Below, one piece after another: positions 37,491 to 45,336 of a DNA stretch of 47,716 nt. How positions within the stretch are numbered: position 1 is the first letter of the stretch; each line of letters starts with the position of its first letter. The notes under the pieces were generated by a model, which made no database searches, was not told where the DNA came from, and saw only the letters and a program-made list of their open reading frames with translations. The translations under genes and the position numbers were made by a program. Origin of the DNA: Kofleriaceae bacterium (GTDB lineage: Bacteria > Myxococcota_A > Polyangia > Haliangiales > Haliangiaceae); contig JANXOP010000286.1 in assembly GCA_025357755.1 (NCBI GenBank), positions 1 through 47,716 of the forward strand, read 5' to 3'.

Positions 37491-38525
37491 ATGGCGCTCA
37501 CCTACAAGGACGCAGGGGTCGACATCGACGCCGGCAACGCCCTGGTCGATCGAATCAAGCCGCTCGCGAAATCGACGATGCGCCCCGAGGTGCTCGGCGG
37601 TATCGGCGGCTTTGCCGCACTGTGTCGGATTCCGACCGGCTACGAAGAGCCGATCCTGGTCAGCGGCACCGATGGCGTCGGCACCAAGCTCAAGACCGCC
37701 TTCGCAGCGAACCGCCACGACACGATCGGCGTCGACCTCGTCGCGATGTGTATCAACGACGTGCTCGTGACCGGTGCCGAGCCGCTGTTCTTTCTCGACT
37801 ACTTCGCGACCGGCGCGCTCTCGGTCGACACCGCCGCGACCGTGATCGCGGGCATCGCCGATGGCTGTCGTCAGGCGGGCTGCGCGCTCGTCGGTGGCGA
37901 GACCGCGGAGCTGCCGGGCCTGTATCACGGCAGCGACTACGACCTCGCCGGGTTCTGCGTCGGCGTCGTCGACAAGAAGAAGATCCGGCCGACCCGTGAC
38001 CTCGTCGCTGGCGATATCGTGATCGGCCTCCCCTCGGCGGGCCTGCACTCGAACGGTCACTCGCTCGCGCGCAAGGTCGTGCTCGAGGAGCTGAAGCTGC
38101 CGCTCGAGGCCACGCCCGCGCTGCTCGGTGGTGATTCGGTCGCCGATGCGCTGCTGCGCCCCACGATCATCTACGCCTCGGCATTTCGCCAGCTCGCGGA
38201 GGCCGGCATCGCCTGGAAGGCCGGCGCGCACATCACCGGCGGTGGCTTGATCGAGAACCCGCCGCGGATCTTCGCCGACGACACGCTCGCGGTCGAGCTC
38301 GATCGCTCCACCTGGGAGGTCCCGGGCATCTTCAAGCTGATCGCGAGCGCGGGCATCGCCGAGGCCGAGATGGATCGCACGTTCAACATGGGGCTCGGCA
38401 TGCTGATCATCGTGCCGGTCGGCGAAGCGGAGCGCACCGTCGAGCTGCTCGCTGGAGTCTCCGCGCGCGTGGTCGGCAAGCTCGTCCCGCGCGACGGCGG
38501 CGACGCCTCTCGCTTCGTCTCGTAG
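37491..38525 (+). CDS. purM: Phosphoribosylformylglycinamidine cyclo-ligase
   Basis: A 344-residue AIR synthetase, the fifth step of purine synthesis. Characteristic stretches: TYKDAGVDIDAGNALV at the start, GGIGGFAALCRIP, SGTDGVGTKLK, FLDYFATG, GGETAELPGLY, GLPSAGLHSNGHSLARK and AHITGGGLIENPPR. Full length. Although the frame is open to 37428, the ATG at 37491 gives the standard MALTYKDAG beginning. The purN gene follows after 4 bases, the usual purMN pair. Confidence 0.97.
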   Translation: MALTYKDAGVDIDAGNALVDRIKPLAKSTMRPEVLGGIGGFAALCRIPTGYEEPILVSGTDGVGTKLKTAFAANRHDTIGVDLVAMCINDVLVTGAEPLFFLDYFATGALSVDTAATVIAGIADGCRQAGCALVGGETAELPGLYHGSDYDLAGFCVGVVDKKKIRPTRDLVAGDIVIGLPSAGLHSNGHSLARKVVLEELKLPLEATPALLGGDSVADALLRPTIIYASAFRQLAEAGIAWKAGAHITGGGLIENPPRIFADDTLAVELDRSTWEVPGIFKLIASAGIAEAEMDRTFNMGLGMLIIVPVGEAERTVELLAGVSARVVGKLVPRDGGDASRFVS

Positions 38526-38529
38526 CGCC

Positions 38530-39126
38530 ATGAACCTCGGCGTTCTGGTTTCGGGGACGGGGACGAATCTGCAAGCGCTGCTCGACGCCGAGGCGCGCGG
38601 CGAGCTCGGCGCTGCGCGGATCGCGATCGTGATCTCCAATAATCCCGGTGCGGCCGCGCTCGCGCGCGCGACCGCGGCCGGCAAGCCCGCGCTCGCGATC
38701 GATCACCGCGGCCTCGCGCGGATGGCATTCGAGGATCTGCTGATCGCCGGCTTACGCGAGGTCGAGCTCGTCGTGCTCGCGGGCTTCATGCGCGTGCTGA
38801 CGCCACACTTTCTCGATCGGTTCGCGGGCCGCGTGATCAATACGCACCCGTCGCTCCTGCCCGCGTTCCCGGGCATGGATGCACCGGGTCAGGCGATCGC
38901 GGCCGGGGCGAAGGAGAGTGGCGTCACCGTGCACGTCGTCGATGCGAGCGTCGATGGGGGGCCCGTGCTCGCGCAGGTCGCGGTGCCCGTCGTGGCGGGC
39001 GACACCGCGGAGACACTCCACCTGCGGATCCAGGCGGCCGAGCACGTGCTGCTGCCGCGCATCGTTCGCGAAATTGCCGACGGTCGGATCGTGCTAGCTT
39101 CGCCGGGCCCGCCTCGTGCCGAGTAA
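38530..39126 (+). CDS. purN: Phosphoribosylglycinamide formyltransferase
   Basis: A 198-residue GAR transformylase using 10-formyl-tetrahydrofolate. Motifs: VLVSGTGTNLQALLDA (5-20), ISNNPGAAAL, LAGFMRVLTPHFL, the catalytic INTHPSLLPAFPG with Asn-His, and the final Asp in VVDASVDGGPVLAQ. Full length. Its 3' end overlaps the FAD-dependent oxidoreductase gene by 11 bases, indicating coupled translation. Confidence 0.96.
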   Translation: MNLGVLVSGTGTNLQALLDAEARGELGAARIAIVISNNPGAAALARATAAGKPALAIDHRGLARMAFEDLLIAGLREVELVVLAGFMRVLTPHFLDRFAGRVINTHPSLLPAFPGMDAPGQAIAAGAKESGVTVHVVDASVDGGPVLAQVAVPVVAGDTAETLHLRIQAAEHVLLPRIVREIADGRIVLASPGPPRAE

Positions 39127-40612
39127 TTCCTACGACCTCGTCGTCCTCGGTGATGACCTCGCCGCGCTCGTGTGCGCCACGTTGTGCGCACGCCGTGGCA
39201 TGCGCACCCTGATCCTCGGCGACGATCGCCCTGCCCGCTACCAGCTCGGCCCGCACAAGCTGCCGATCGAGCCCGTGGTGTGGCCGACCGTCGCCGGCTC
39301 CGCCGCCGAGCGCGTGCTCAAGGAGCTCCACGGCGAGCTCGCGCTGCGTCGCAAGTTTCGCGAGCCGCGGATCGCGGCGCAGATCGTCGCCCCGGATTTC
39401 CGCGTCGACCTCGGTGGCGATCGGATCGCCGCGGAGCTCGCGCGCGAACTGGGCGCGACCAGCGAAGCCTCGCTCGCGCGCTGGCAAAAAGGCTCCGAGG
39501 TCGCGCGCCAGTTCGATCCGTTGCTCGGTAGCGAGCACGCGTTCCCGGGCGTCGGCTTCTTCGAACGGCGCGAAGTCGCGAAGCTCGCCGAGCACCTCGG
39601 GGCGACCGCCGCGACCTGGTGGAAGGATGTCGAGACCGATCCGAGCGTGGCGCTGTGGCGCGGCCTCGCCGCGATCGCGCTGCGCCATCCCGATGCCCCA
39701 CCCGCCGCGATCGCACGCGCGCTCGATGCCTGGTACGCCGGGCCGCCCGCGCTGCGCGGCGACGGCGATGCGATCCGCGAGCTGCTCGTCGAGAAGCTCA
39801 CGACCGCCGGCGGTGAAGTTCGCAGCGGCACGGTCGCCGAGGTGAACATCTCGTGGTCCAAGATCTCGAGCATCATCCTCGCGAATGGTGACGAGATCGG
39901 GTGCGGTCAGGTCGTCGCGAGCCGCTCGCCGCAGGCACTCGTCGATCTGCTCGGCAAGAAGGCGCCCAAGCAGCTACCTCAGCTCGCCGCGACGATGTCG
40001 ATCGTCGGCTATCGCTACACGCTGAACATCGTGCTCGACGAGGCCGGCTTGCCGGAGCACATGGCGCCGACCGTCGCCGTGATCTCCAGCCTCGACAAGG
40101 CGCCGGTCGGTGATGTCGCCTTCTCCGTGCACCTCGGCGAGGCCGACGATGCCGGTCGCGTGGTTGCGACGATCGCGGCGGTGCTGCCGACCGAGGGCGT
40201 GATCGAGCCCGATCGCCTGGTCGCCAAGTGCATGGCGCTGCGCACCGGCTTGTGGCGCCGGCTCGGCGATGTTATGCCATTCTTCGAGAAGCACCTCGTG
40301 CTCGCACACTCGCCATTCGAAGCAACGCCGCCGCACGTGCCGGGTGGCCGCGGTAGCTACGACGTGCCGCGGAACCTGCCGTTGCCGATGATGCCGGTGT
40401 GGAAGGGCTCGCTCGCGGCGACCGCCGAGACCGGTGCACTTCCGTACGTCACCGGGCTCAAGAACCTCACGCTCACCGGCGATCAGGTCTTGCCCGTGCT
40501 CGGCACCGAAGGCGCCCTCGCCTCGGGATGGAGCGCGGCGAAGGTCGCCTGCGCGCTCGCCGGCAAGAAGAAAGACTACCTGCGCGACGAAGTCGTCGGC
40601 GCGGCTAGCTGA
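39116..40612 (+). CDS. Phytoene-desaturase-like FAD-dependent oxidoreductase
   Basis: A 498-residue protein whose first 40 residues form an FAD-binding Rossmann unit with a degenerate glycine motif (YDLVVLGDDLAALVCATLCA instead of GxGxxG). The C-terminal end has the matching FAD loop (TGDQVLPVLGTEGALASGWS), as in amine oxidases and carotenoid desaturases. The middle part is Ala-rich and not recognisable. Start GTG 39116, overlapping purN by 11 bases. The altered glycine motif leaves it open whether it still binds FAD. Substrate unknown; link to purine synthesis probably only operonic. Its end overlaps the next convergent gene by 8 bases. Confidence 0.75.
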   Translation: MPSNSYDLVVLGDDLAALVCATLCARRGMRTLILGDDRPARYQLGPHKLPIEPVVWPTVAGSAAERVLKELHGELALRRKFREPRIAAQIVAPDFRVDLGGDRIAAELARELGATSEASLARWQKGSEVARQFDPLLGSEHAFPGVGFFERREVAKLAEHLGATAATWWKDVETDPSVALWRGLAAIALRHPDAPPAAIARALDAWYAGPPALRGDGDAIRELLVEKLTTAGGEVRSGTVAEVNISWSKISSIILANGDEIGCGQVVASRSPQALVDLLGKKAPKQLPQLAATMSIVGYRYTLNIVLDEAGLPEHMAPTVAVISSLDKAPVGDVAFSVHLGEADDAGRVVATIAAVLPTEGVIEPDRLVAKCMALRTGLWRRLGDVMPFFEKHLVLAHSPFEATPPHVPGGRGSYDVPRNLPLPMMPVWKGSLAATAETGALPYVTGLKNLTLTGDQVLPVLGTEGALASGWSAAKVACALAGKKKDYLRDEVVGAAS

Positions 40613-42482
40613 GTCGCGGCAGCTCGAGCTGATCGGCGCGCGCTTCGTCCGAAACGACGAGGATGATCGTGGTGTCGGTGGTCGTCGCGCCGCGGACCAT
40701 CGCGACCGCACCGTGCGCGCGCGCTTCGAGCACGAGCTCGCGTGGATCGACGTTCGGATCGGCCGCGAGGATCGCACCGCCGACCAGCGGCAGCATCGCC
40801 TCGGCGACGAGCCCGAGTGGCTGATCTTCGGGCGCGACGACCACGCACGCGCTGAGCAGCTCGATCGGCCCCGGCGTGCCGACGATCGTGCCCGTCGCGG
40901 GATGCAGCTGATCGAGCATGCGCTGCGCGAAGGTCGCGAGGCGGATGCGTGAATCGCGGAACGTGGCGACCTCGGAGCTCGCGAGCTGGCCGCGACCGAG
41001 CGCTTCGTCCCAGTTCTGCGCGAGCACCCGCGCGAGGTCGACCGGAGCAACGCCGGGTTCACCGCACAGGTGGGCACCGTAGAGGAACGCGAGCCCGGCG
41101 TGGAGCGGCGCGGCGATCGCGAGCCGCTGCGCGAGCAGCTCGATCGCGAGGACGTTGGGAGGCAGCCGCGTTGTCGTGCCGACGATCACCGAGCGGGTCC
41201 AGATCGCGAGCTCGTCGCGCCAGTGGATCGAGGGCGGCGCGGGAGGCGGTGCGACCGGCTCGATCGCGCGAGGCACCGCGGCGGCGAGTGACGACGTGCT
41301 CGCGCGCCAGGAGCTGAAGCGATCAGCGAGCGAGACGGCGACCGACTTCATCGGCGCGCGCGGCCCGGGATCGACGGGCGGCCGCGCGATCACCATGGCT
41401 GGCGCCATTCCAGGAGGCGCTTGCATGACCGGTGATGGTGAAAGCACCGCAGGTGGCGCGACCGGCTCGGGCAACGCGTCGCCGTACAGCGTCGAGGTCC
41501 GAACAGGAGCCTCGGCAAATCCTGGATCTTGCACGTCAGCTTGGTCGTGCCGTTCGGCTCGGCGCGGTTCCGGCGCGAACGACGCTGGCACCGAGACCGA
41601 GGCCTCGAGCTCGCGGCCATCGAGCGCGACCAATACGACCGGTCGGCGCGCCTGTGCCGCGAGCACCGCGCTCGTCCGCGTGATGACGAGCCCGGCGGCC
41701 TCGACTCGATCGATGCCTTCGAGATCGATCGCGCGGATCGCGGCTTTGCGATCGAGGTCGACACCGTACAGCCGTCCCGTATCGGTGCCGATGCACGCGA
41801 GTACGTCGCTGCGCGGATGCGACGCCACATAACCGATCGGCTCCGGCAGCTCGTGGAACTTCGGCTGGCCACGATTCACGAGCGCGAACACGTCGAGCCG
41901 CGTGGGATCCTGCTGGGTGGTCATCCACACCACGCGATCGCTACCGCCGAGTGCGGTGATGACCCCAGGCTTCGGCAGCTTCAAGCGCCGCTTCGGCATC
42001 CGCGACTGCGGATCCCACTCCTCGATCGCTCCGGGCACCGCGACGACGAACAGCGGTCCCGCCGCCCCGCCCTTCGTCGGCACCGCGCGCGCGGGAAACT
42101 GATAGGGTGTGAGGTGCGTCTCGGTCGCGGTCAGCACCGCGGCCCCGAGTGCGCCGAGCGCGAGCGCGTGGATGCCGACCGACGCCATCAACCGCATCGG
42201 TGATTCGAGCCGGATCTCCGCGATCGTCCGCGGCCCGCGCGGATCGAGGAGGTGCACCGTGCTGTGCGCGGCGAAGCGCGAGAGGACCGCGAGCCGTGGC
42301 GGCGAGCCGAGCCACACCACTTCGCTGGCCCCCGCCTCTGGATCGACGCCGACCTCCGCGATCGCCGTACAGCTCGGCAGCGCGAGCACCGTGATCCGCG
42401 ACGGTTCGTGGATCGCGGCCAGGGTGCCGTCGCTCGCGACCGAGATGCGCGGAGCCTGCGCCGGCACGAAGCCCATGACCAC
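40605..42482 (-). CDS. Large unknown protein: beta-propeller-like N-terminus, Pro-rich linker, helical C-terminus
   Basis: A 625-residue protein, GTG at 42482 or ATG at 42476. Residues about 10-300 show repeating short beta strands (RISVASDGTLAAIHEPSRIT, VVWLGSPPRLAVLSRFA, DVLACIGTDTGRLYGVDLDR) like WD40/quinoprotein propeller blades. Residues about 310-410 are a Pro/Ala-rich linker, presumably disordered. The rest (about 430-610) is mixed alpha/beta and ends DTTIILVVSDEARADQLELP. No signal peptide or membrane helix. No family is recognised; the layout suggests a scaffold or sensor. Convergent overlap of 8 bases with the FAD gene. Confidence 0.7.
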   Translation of the reverse strand: MVMGFVPAQAPRISVASDGTLAAIHEPSRITVLALPSCTAIAEVGVDPEAGASEVVWLGSPPRLAVLSRFAAHSTVHLLDPRGPRTIAEIRLESPMRLMASVGIHALALGALGAAVLTATETHLTPYQFPARAVPTKGGAAGPLFVVAVPGAIEEWDPQSRMPKRRLKLPKPGVITALGGSDRVVWMTTQQDPTRLDVFALVNRGQPKFHELPEPIGYVASHPRSDVLACIGTDTGRLYGVDLDRKAAIRAIDLEGIDRVEAAGLVITRTSAVLAAQARRPVVLVALDGRELEASVSVPASFAPEPRRAERHDQADVQDPGFAEAPVRTSTLYGDALPEPVAPPAVLSPSPVMQAPPGMAPAMVIARPPVDPGPRAPMKSVAVSLADRFSSWRASTSSLAAAVPRAIEPVAPPPAPPSIHWRDELAIWTRSVIVGTTTRLPPNVLAIELLAQRLAIAAPLHAGLAFLYGAHLCGEPGVAPVDLARVLAQNWDEALGRGQLASSEVATFRDSRIRLATFAQRMLDQLHPATGTIVGTPGPIELLSACVVVAPEDQPLGLVAEAMLPLVGGAILAADPNVDPRELVLEARAHGAVAMVRGATTTDTTIILVVSDEARADQLELPRLS

Positions 42483-42548
42483 GGGTGAATTCTATCAGTC
42501 CCCGCGCAACTTCGCCCAGCACCGCACCGATGAGAGGCGGGAATGGAC

Positions 42549-42797
42549 TCAATCGTACTGACCCAACAGGTCGATCAGATCGATCAGGTCCTGATTGGTT
42601 CGATAGCTCGGGTGGTCGACGTAATAGAGATCTTCCAACTTCAGGGCGAGTTCGTCCTCGCTCATGCGGCCAAGAGCGCCGGTGCGTGACGCTCGTTTGA
42701 CGCGGTTAATATCGAGCGGCTCCTTGTCGCTCGGCGCGGCCGCCTTCGCACGTGCGATGCGTTCGACTCGCGTTTGCCGGTCCGCGGACCCGCTCAT
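42549..42797 (-). CDS. 82-aa protein carrying a domain also found at the C-terminus of the SUMF1-fold protein
   Basis: Residues about 9-82 match the last 75 residues of the protein at 45337-46404: R.E..ARAKA, KEPxD, GRM, a shared LE..YYVD.P stretch and a T before the final helix. In this protein these read RVERIARAKAA (10-20), DKEPLDI (24-30), GRMSEDEL (43-50) and KLEDLYYVDHP (53-63). It has no other domain. It is charged and helical, with an Asp/Leu-rich tail (LIDLIDLLG). The ATG overlaps the stop of the upstream two-helix membrane gene (ATGA), so the pair is co-translated. Function unknown; the shared unit may be a protein-protein or targeting module. It is not a shadow, since the two copies support each other. 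Confidence 0.75.
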   Translation of the reverse strand: MSGSADRQTRVERIARAKAAAPSDKEPLDINRVKRASRTGALGRMSEDELALKLEDLYYVDHPSYRTNQDLIDLIDLLGQYD

Positions 42798-43063
42798 TTG
42801 TCGAGAGGTGACACGACCGTTGCTCGTGGCGGTCCATTCAGCGCGTCGAGGACCGGGTGTGAAACGTTCGCGCGGCGCAGCCGGAGCAGGACCGCGTAGC
42901 CGCGCCGCCAGTACATGACCGTCGCCGTCGCGAAGCAGATCGGCGCGACCCAGAATGGCCCAAAGATCACGAACGCGACGCCGGTGCCGGCGACCACGAC
43001 GATGCGAGCCAGCTCTCGTCGATAAGCCGCGCGCAGGGCATGTGCGAGCGCCACGTCCGGCAT
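42794..43063 (-). CDS. Small membrane protein with two helices
   Basis: An 89-residue protein with two closely spaced hydrophobic helices (about 18-36 ARIVVVAGTGVAFVIFGPF and 38-50 APICFATATVMYW), forming a hairpin, then a basic cytoplasmic-type tail (RRGYAVLLRLRR). The ATG at 43063 was used; a GTG at 43087 would add eight residues. Its stop overlaps the start of the 82-aa gene by 4 bases, so they form a pair, perhaps a membrane anchor and its soluble partner. No family is recognised. Confidence 0.6.
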   Translation of the reverse strand: MPDVALAHALRAAYRRELARIVVVAGTGVAFVIFGPFWVAPICFATATVMYWRRGYAVLLRLRRANVSHPVLDALNGPPRATVVSPLDK

Positions 43064-43108
43064 GATTTCAGAATGCGGCGGAAGCACGAAAGGCGCAATC
43101 GCGATCGT

Positions 43109-43825
43109 TCACGGCGTGAACGCATGGATCGCGGTCGCGAGGCGTTGCGTCTCGACCGGATCGAGCACGCCTAGCTCTCGCTCGATGCCCGTACCCACCA
43201 GATAGGCGTCGACGTACGGCAGGTACTCGCCGATATTCGCGGTCGTCACCCCAGATGCGAGGGCAAGCGCGACGTTCGCGCCTTCACGCATGGCGCGCGG
43301 CTTCGCCGGGTCCGCCGCGTAGCCGGTCCCCGGGCCGCTCGTGCAGACGACATCGACGAAACTCTCGGCGGTCGCGGCGGCGAGCCCGAGGTCTTCGCGC
43401 GCGACCTCGCGCTGGTACTTGAAAGCGACGCCGCCGAAGTACAGGCCGGTCCAGCCGAGCTTCGCGCGCGCTTCGATGAACCGATGCGCGACCGGCTGCT
43501 CGGTGGCGCGTTCGTCGACGCCAGCATTATCCGACCAGATGCCGTCGATCCGACCGCAACCCGCGAGCGCGTACGCGAGTGCGTCGGCGGGCGAGCGTGA
43601 CAGGAGGTTCACGCCAACCCACAGCGATGGATGGCGGCGATAGATTTCGTTGATCAGATCGACGACACCAGCTTCGTCGAGGCCCTGATTGATCGTGAAG
43701 ATCCCATCGGCACCGGCATCGACCGCCACCTCGACAGCGACGAGTGCGCGTTCCCGATCGACCGGATGGACGACAGGGAGAAGCACGCGACGTTTGCCGA
43801 ACACGTCGGCGATCCGATTGGGCAT
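43109..43825 (-). CDS. BtpA/SgcQ-like TIM-barrel family protein
   Basis: A 238-residue protein with a TIM-barrel pattern: LLPVVHPVDRERALVAVE near the start, DGIFTINQGLDE, GVNLLSRSPADALAYA, then FGGVAFKYQ, VDVVCTSGPGTGYAADP and DAYLVGTGIERE. The FGGVAFK-(xx)-VDVVCTSGPGTG arrangement resembles the BtpA family, a putative phosphate-binding barrel of unclear activity (named for a photosystem I biogenesis protein, also in sugar operons). The frame is open to 43978, but the ATG at 43825 follows GAAGGTCGAG and starts the conserved strand. It lies amid small unknown genes and may be the only broadly conserved gene of that stretch. Confidence 0.7.
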   Translation of the reverse strand: MPNRIADVFGKRRVLLPVVHPVDRERALVAVEVAVDAGADGIFTINQGLDEAGVVDLINEIYRRHPSLWVGVNLLSRSPADALAYALAGCGRIDGIWSDNAGVDERATEQPVAHRFIEARAKLGWTGLYFGGVAFKYQREVAREDLGLAAATAESFVDVVCTSGPGTGYAADPAKPRAMREGANVALALASGVTTANIGEYLPYVDAYLVGTGIERELGVLDPVETQRLATAIHAFTP

Positions 43826-43938
43826 TTTGCGCTCGACCTTCGAGCGATAGTAACGCGAAAGCGTCACGCTCCCCGCTGACCTCAGCGCCCGAGGAGCAGA
43901 TCGAATACGACCCCGGTCAGTCGAAGCCGATTCGATGG

Positions 43939-44367
43939 TCACGGGTCCGATTTGACCACCGATGCGTCCGCACTGCACCTGGGAGGATCAATCCCGAGCT
44001 CTACTGCACGTGCCGTGATCAGCGCGTCGGCGTCGTGATCGCGTTCGTCATCGAACACGGATTCTGCGGCTGTGCCTCGGTACAGCTCGTACGCGAGCTC
44101 GAGCTGCGAGCGACGCGACACAGCACCGACGAGCGCGTCTTCCCCCCCGAAATTAACGGCGCGGAAGATTCGCGCTGCCCACGGCTCGAACCAGTTCGCG
44201 ACGTTGCGAGCGTCGGCAAGCACCGGGGCTGTGCGCGTGACAAAGTCGTTATGGTCAGCGATTTCGGCGCAAAGTCTTGGAATCAACGCCATGAAGTCCC
44301 CGAAGCCGTCACCATCGACGGGTATCGCGAGCAGTAATCGTTCCGCCGCTTGTTCGAGCTCGGTCAT
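43939..44367 (-). CDS. Acidic helical protein of unknown function (142 aa)
   Basis: A soluble acidic protein with helices EQAAERLLLAIPVDG, FMALIPRLCAEIADHNDFVT and RSQLELAYELYRG, and a paired WF..W motif (NWFEPWAARIFRAVNF). The ATG at 44367 overlaps the stop of the upstream small gene by 4 bases (ATGA), so the genes of 43939-45171 are translated together. No family, signal peptide or membrane helix is recognised. Small acidic proteins in such strings are often immunity proteins, but there is no toxin identified here, so this is only a possibility. Confidence 0.6.
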   Translation of the reverse strand: MTELEQAAERLLLAIPVDGDGFGDFMALIPRLCAEIADHNDFVTRTAPVLADARNVANWFEPWAARIFRAVNFGGEDALVGAVSRRSQLELAYELYRGTAAESVFDDERDHDADALITARAVELGIDPPRCSADASVVKSDP

Positions 44368-44572
44368 GGTTCCTCGACTGTACGTGGCGCTCGCGGACCG
44401 TGCGCGTCCTCGCTCGAGAGCTGCGAAATCAAGAAGGCGCGATCTTCAAAGGGCTTCGTCACCGCGCAGTCCTCGAACATGAGCGTGCATGTTGCCGCGA
44501 ACCCGCGCGGCATGCCACGCCGGCGCCGCCGAGCGGACGAATCAGGATCGGGTCGAAGACGGATTCGGTCAT
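44364..44572 (-). pseudogene. Small gene, probably frameshifted
   Basis: An ATG at 44572 overlaps the stop of the upstream gene (ATGA) and begins MTESVFDPILIRPLGG, but that frame ends at 44459 with an unlikely Arg/Ser-rich tail. A different frame, with ATG at 44513, reads MPRGFAATCTLMFEDC then AVTKPFEDRAFLISQL and ends at 44364, exactly overlapping the next start. Joined by a -1 shift near 44513-44530, the two pieces give one plausible protein of about 69 residues linking both neighbours. Alternatively the 49-residue product from 44513 is a gene by itself. A sequencing error or a real frameshift cannot be told apart here. Confidence 0.4.
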
Positions 44573-45171
44573 AGCTTCGGCGGCAAGTCGCGCACGTCCG
44601 CAAAGCCAGCGTCCGTGATTGCGAATGGATAATGACGCGACGTTCCGCCACCCGCGCCAAGCGCCGCGATGACTCGCTCGAGGCGTGGCCGATTCGCCGC
44701 GGCCGCCCCGTTCAGTCGTGCGTGTCCGTGCGCGTCGTATGTTGCCGATAGCCACACGTCAATTGCCGTCGAGTAGCTCACGTAGACCGACGACACGCTC
44801 GTCTCGGGCGGCGCGATACTCCACTGGAGCGTGCCTGCGTCTGGGATCCAGCCACGATCGATGACGTCCGTGTCTAGATTCACGAAGACGGCACTCACCG
44901 CCACCGAAGGCCCGAGGCTTCGCAACGCATCCGTCACGTCATTCCACGAGAGCGCCGGTAACTCGTTCAAGTCGTGGAACGCGATCTCTGTTCCGGCATC
45001 ATTGAATTCGCCCCAACTCACCTGCAAACCATGTGGTTGGTGCAGGGTTACCAATGCTCGCTCGATCGTCGAGACCACCCAGAGCGACGCCTGGAGCGCC
45101 GACAAACCGGTCGGAACCTGCAACTCGCGGTGCCATTCACCAACCTCACCTGAAAAGCCCCAGCTATTCAT
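44569..45171 (-). CDS. Unknown protein (200 aa), first of a coupled trio
   Basis: A 200-residue protein from ATG 45171; a TTG at 45207 would extend it by 12 residues. It is Trp-rich near the N-terminus (NSWGFSGEVGEWHRELQVP), with an alternating beta pattern in the middle (PSVAVSAVFVNLDTDVIDRG, SSVYVSYSTAIDVWLS) and a Gly/Thr loop near the end. No signal peptide. No family is recognised; the fold looks like a mixed alpha/beta single domain. Its stop overlaps the following ATG. Codon use is less GC-extreme than in the housekeeping genes. Confidence 0.6.
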   Translation of the reverse strand: MNSWGFSGEVGEWHRELQVPTGLSALQASLWVVSTIERALVTLHQPHGLQVSWGEFNDAGTEIAFHDLNELPALSWNDVTDALRSLGPSVAVSAVFVNLDTDVIDRGWIPDAGTLQWSIAPPETSVSSVYVSYSTAIDVWLSATYDAHGHARLNGAAAANRPRLERVIAALGAGGGTSRHYPFAITDAGFADVRDLPPKL

Positions 45172-45297
45172 CGCGTGAAGTCGAACTCGCGATGGGACGT
45201 GTTGCAACCCACGAGCAGCTCTCCATAAAGTTTGGTGTCATCGAGCACGCTGCTAACGCTCGTTCGGTCATGGTTTCGCCGGGATCGCGGTAACGGC

Positions 45298-45317
45298 CCG
45301 CGCCGCTGACGGCGCGG
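45298..45317 (-). terminator. Strong GC hairpin after the SUMF1-fold gene
   Basis: CCGCGCCG (45298-45305) and CGGCGCGG (45310-45317) form a perfect 8-bp stem with a 4-base loop, in the 165-base gap (45172-45336) between the SUMF1-fold gene and the next gene downstream. No U-run follows, so it may be a weak terminator or an RNA-stability hairpin. The rest of the gap shows no gene. Confidence 0.35.
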
Positions 45318-45336
45318 CGCTCGACTCTCCGGGATT

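Noticed and set aside
37173-38684. 503-codon minus-strand frame opposite purM
   Set aside because: purM is certain, and the product lacks any recognisable motif.
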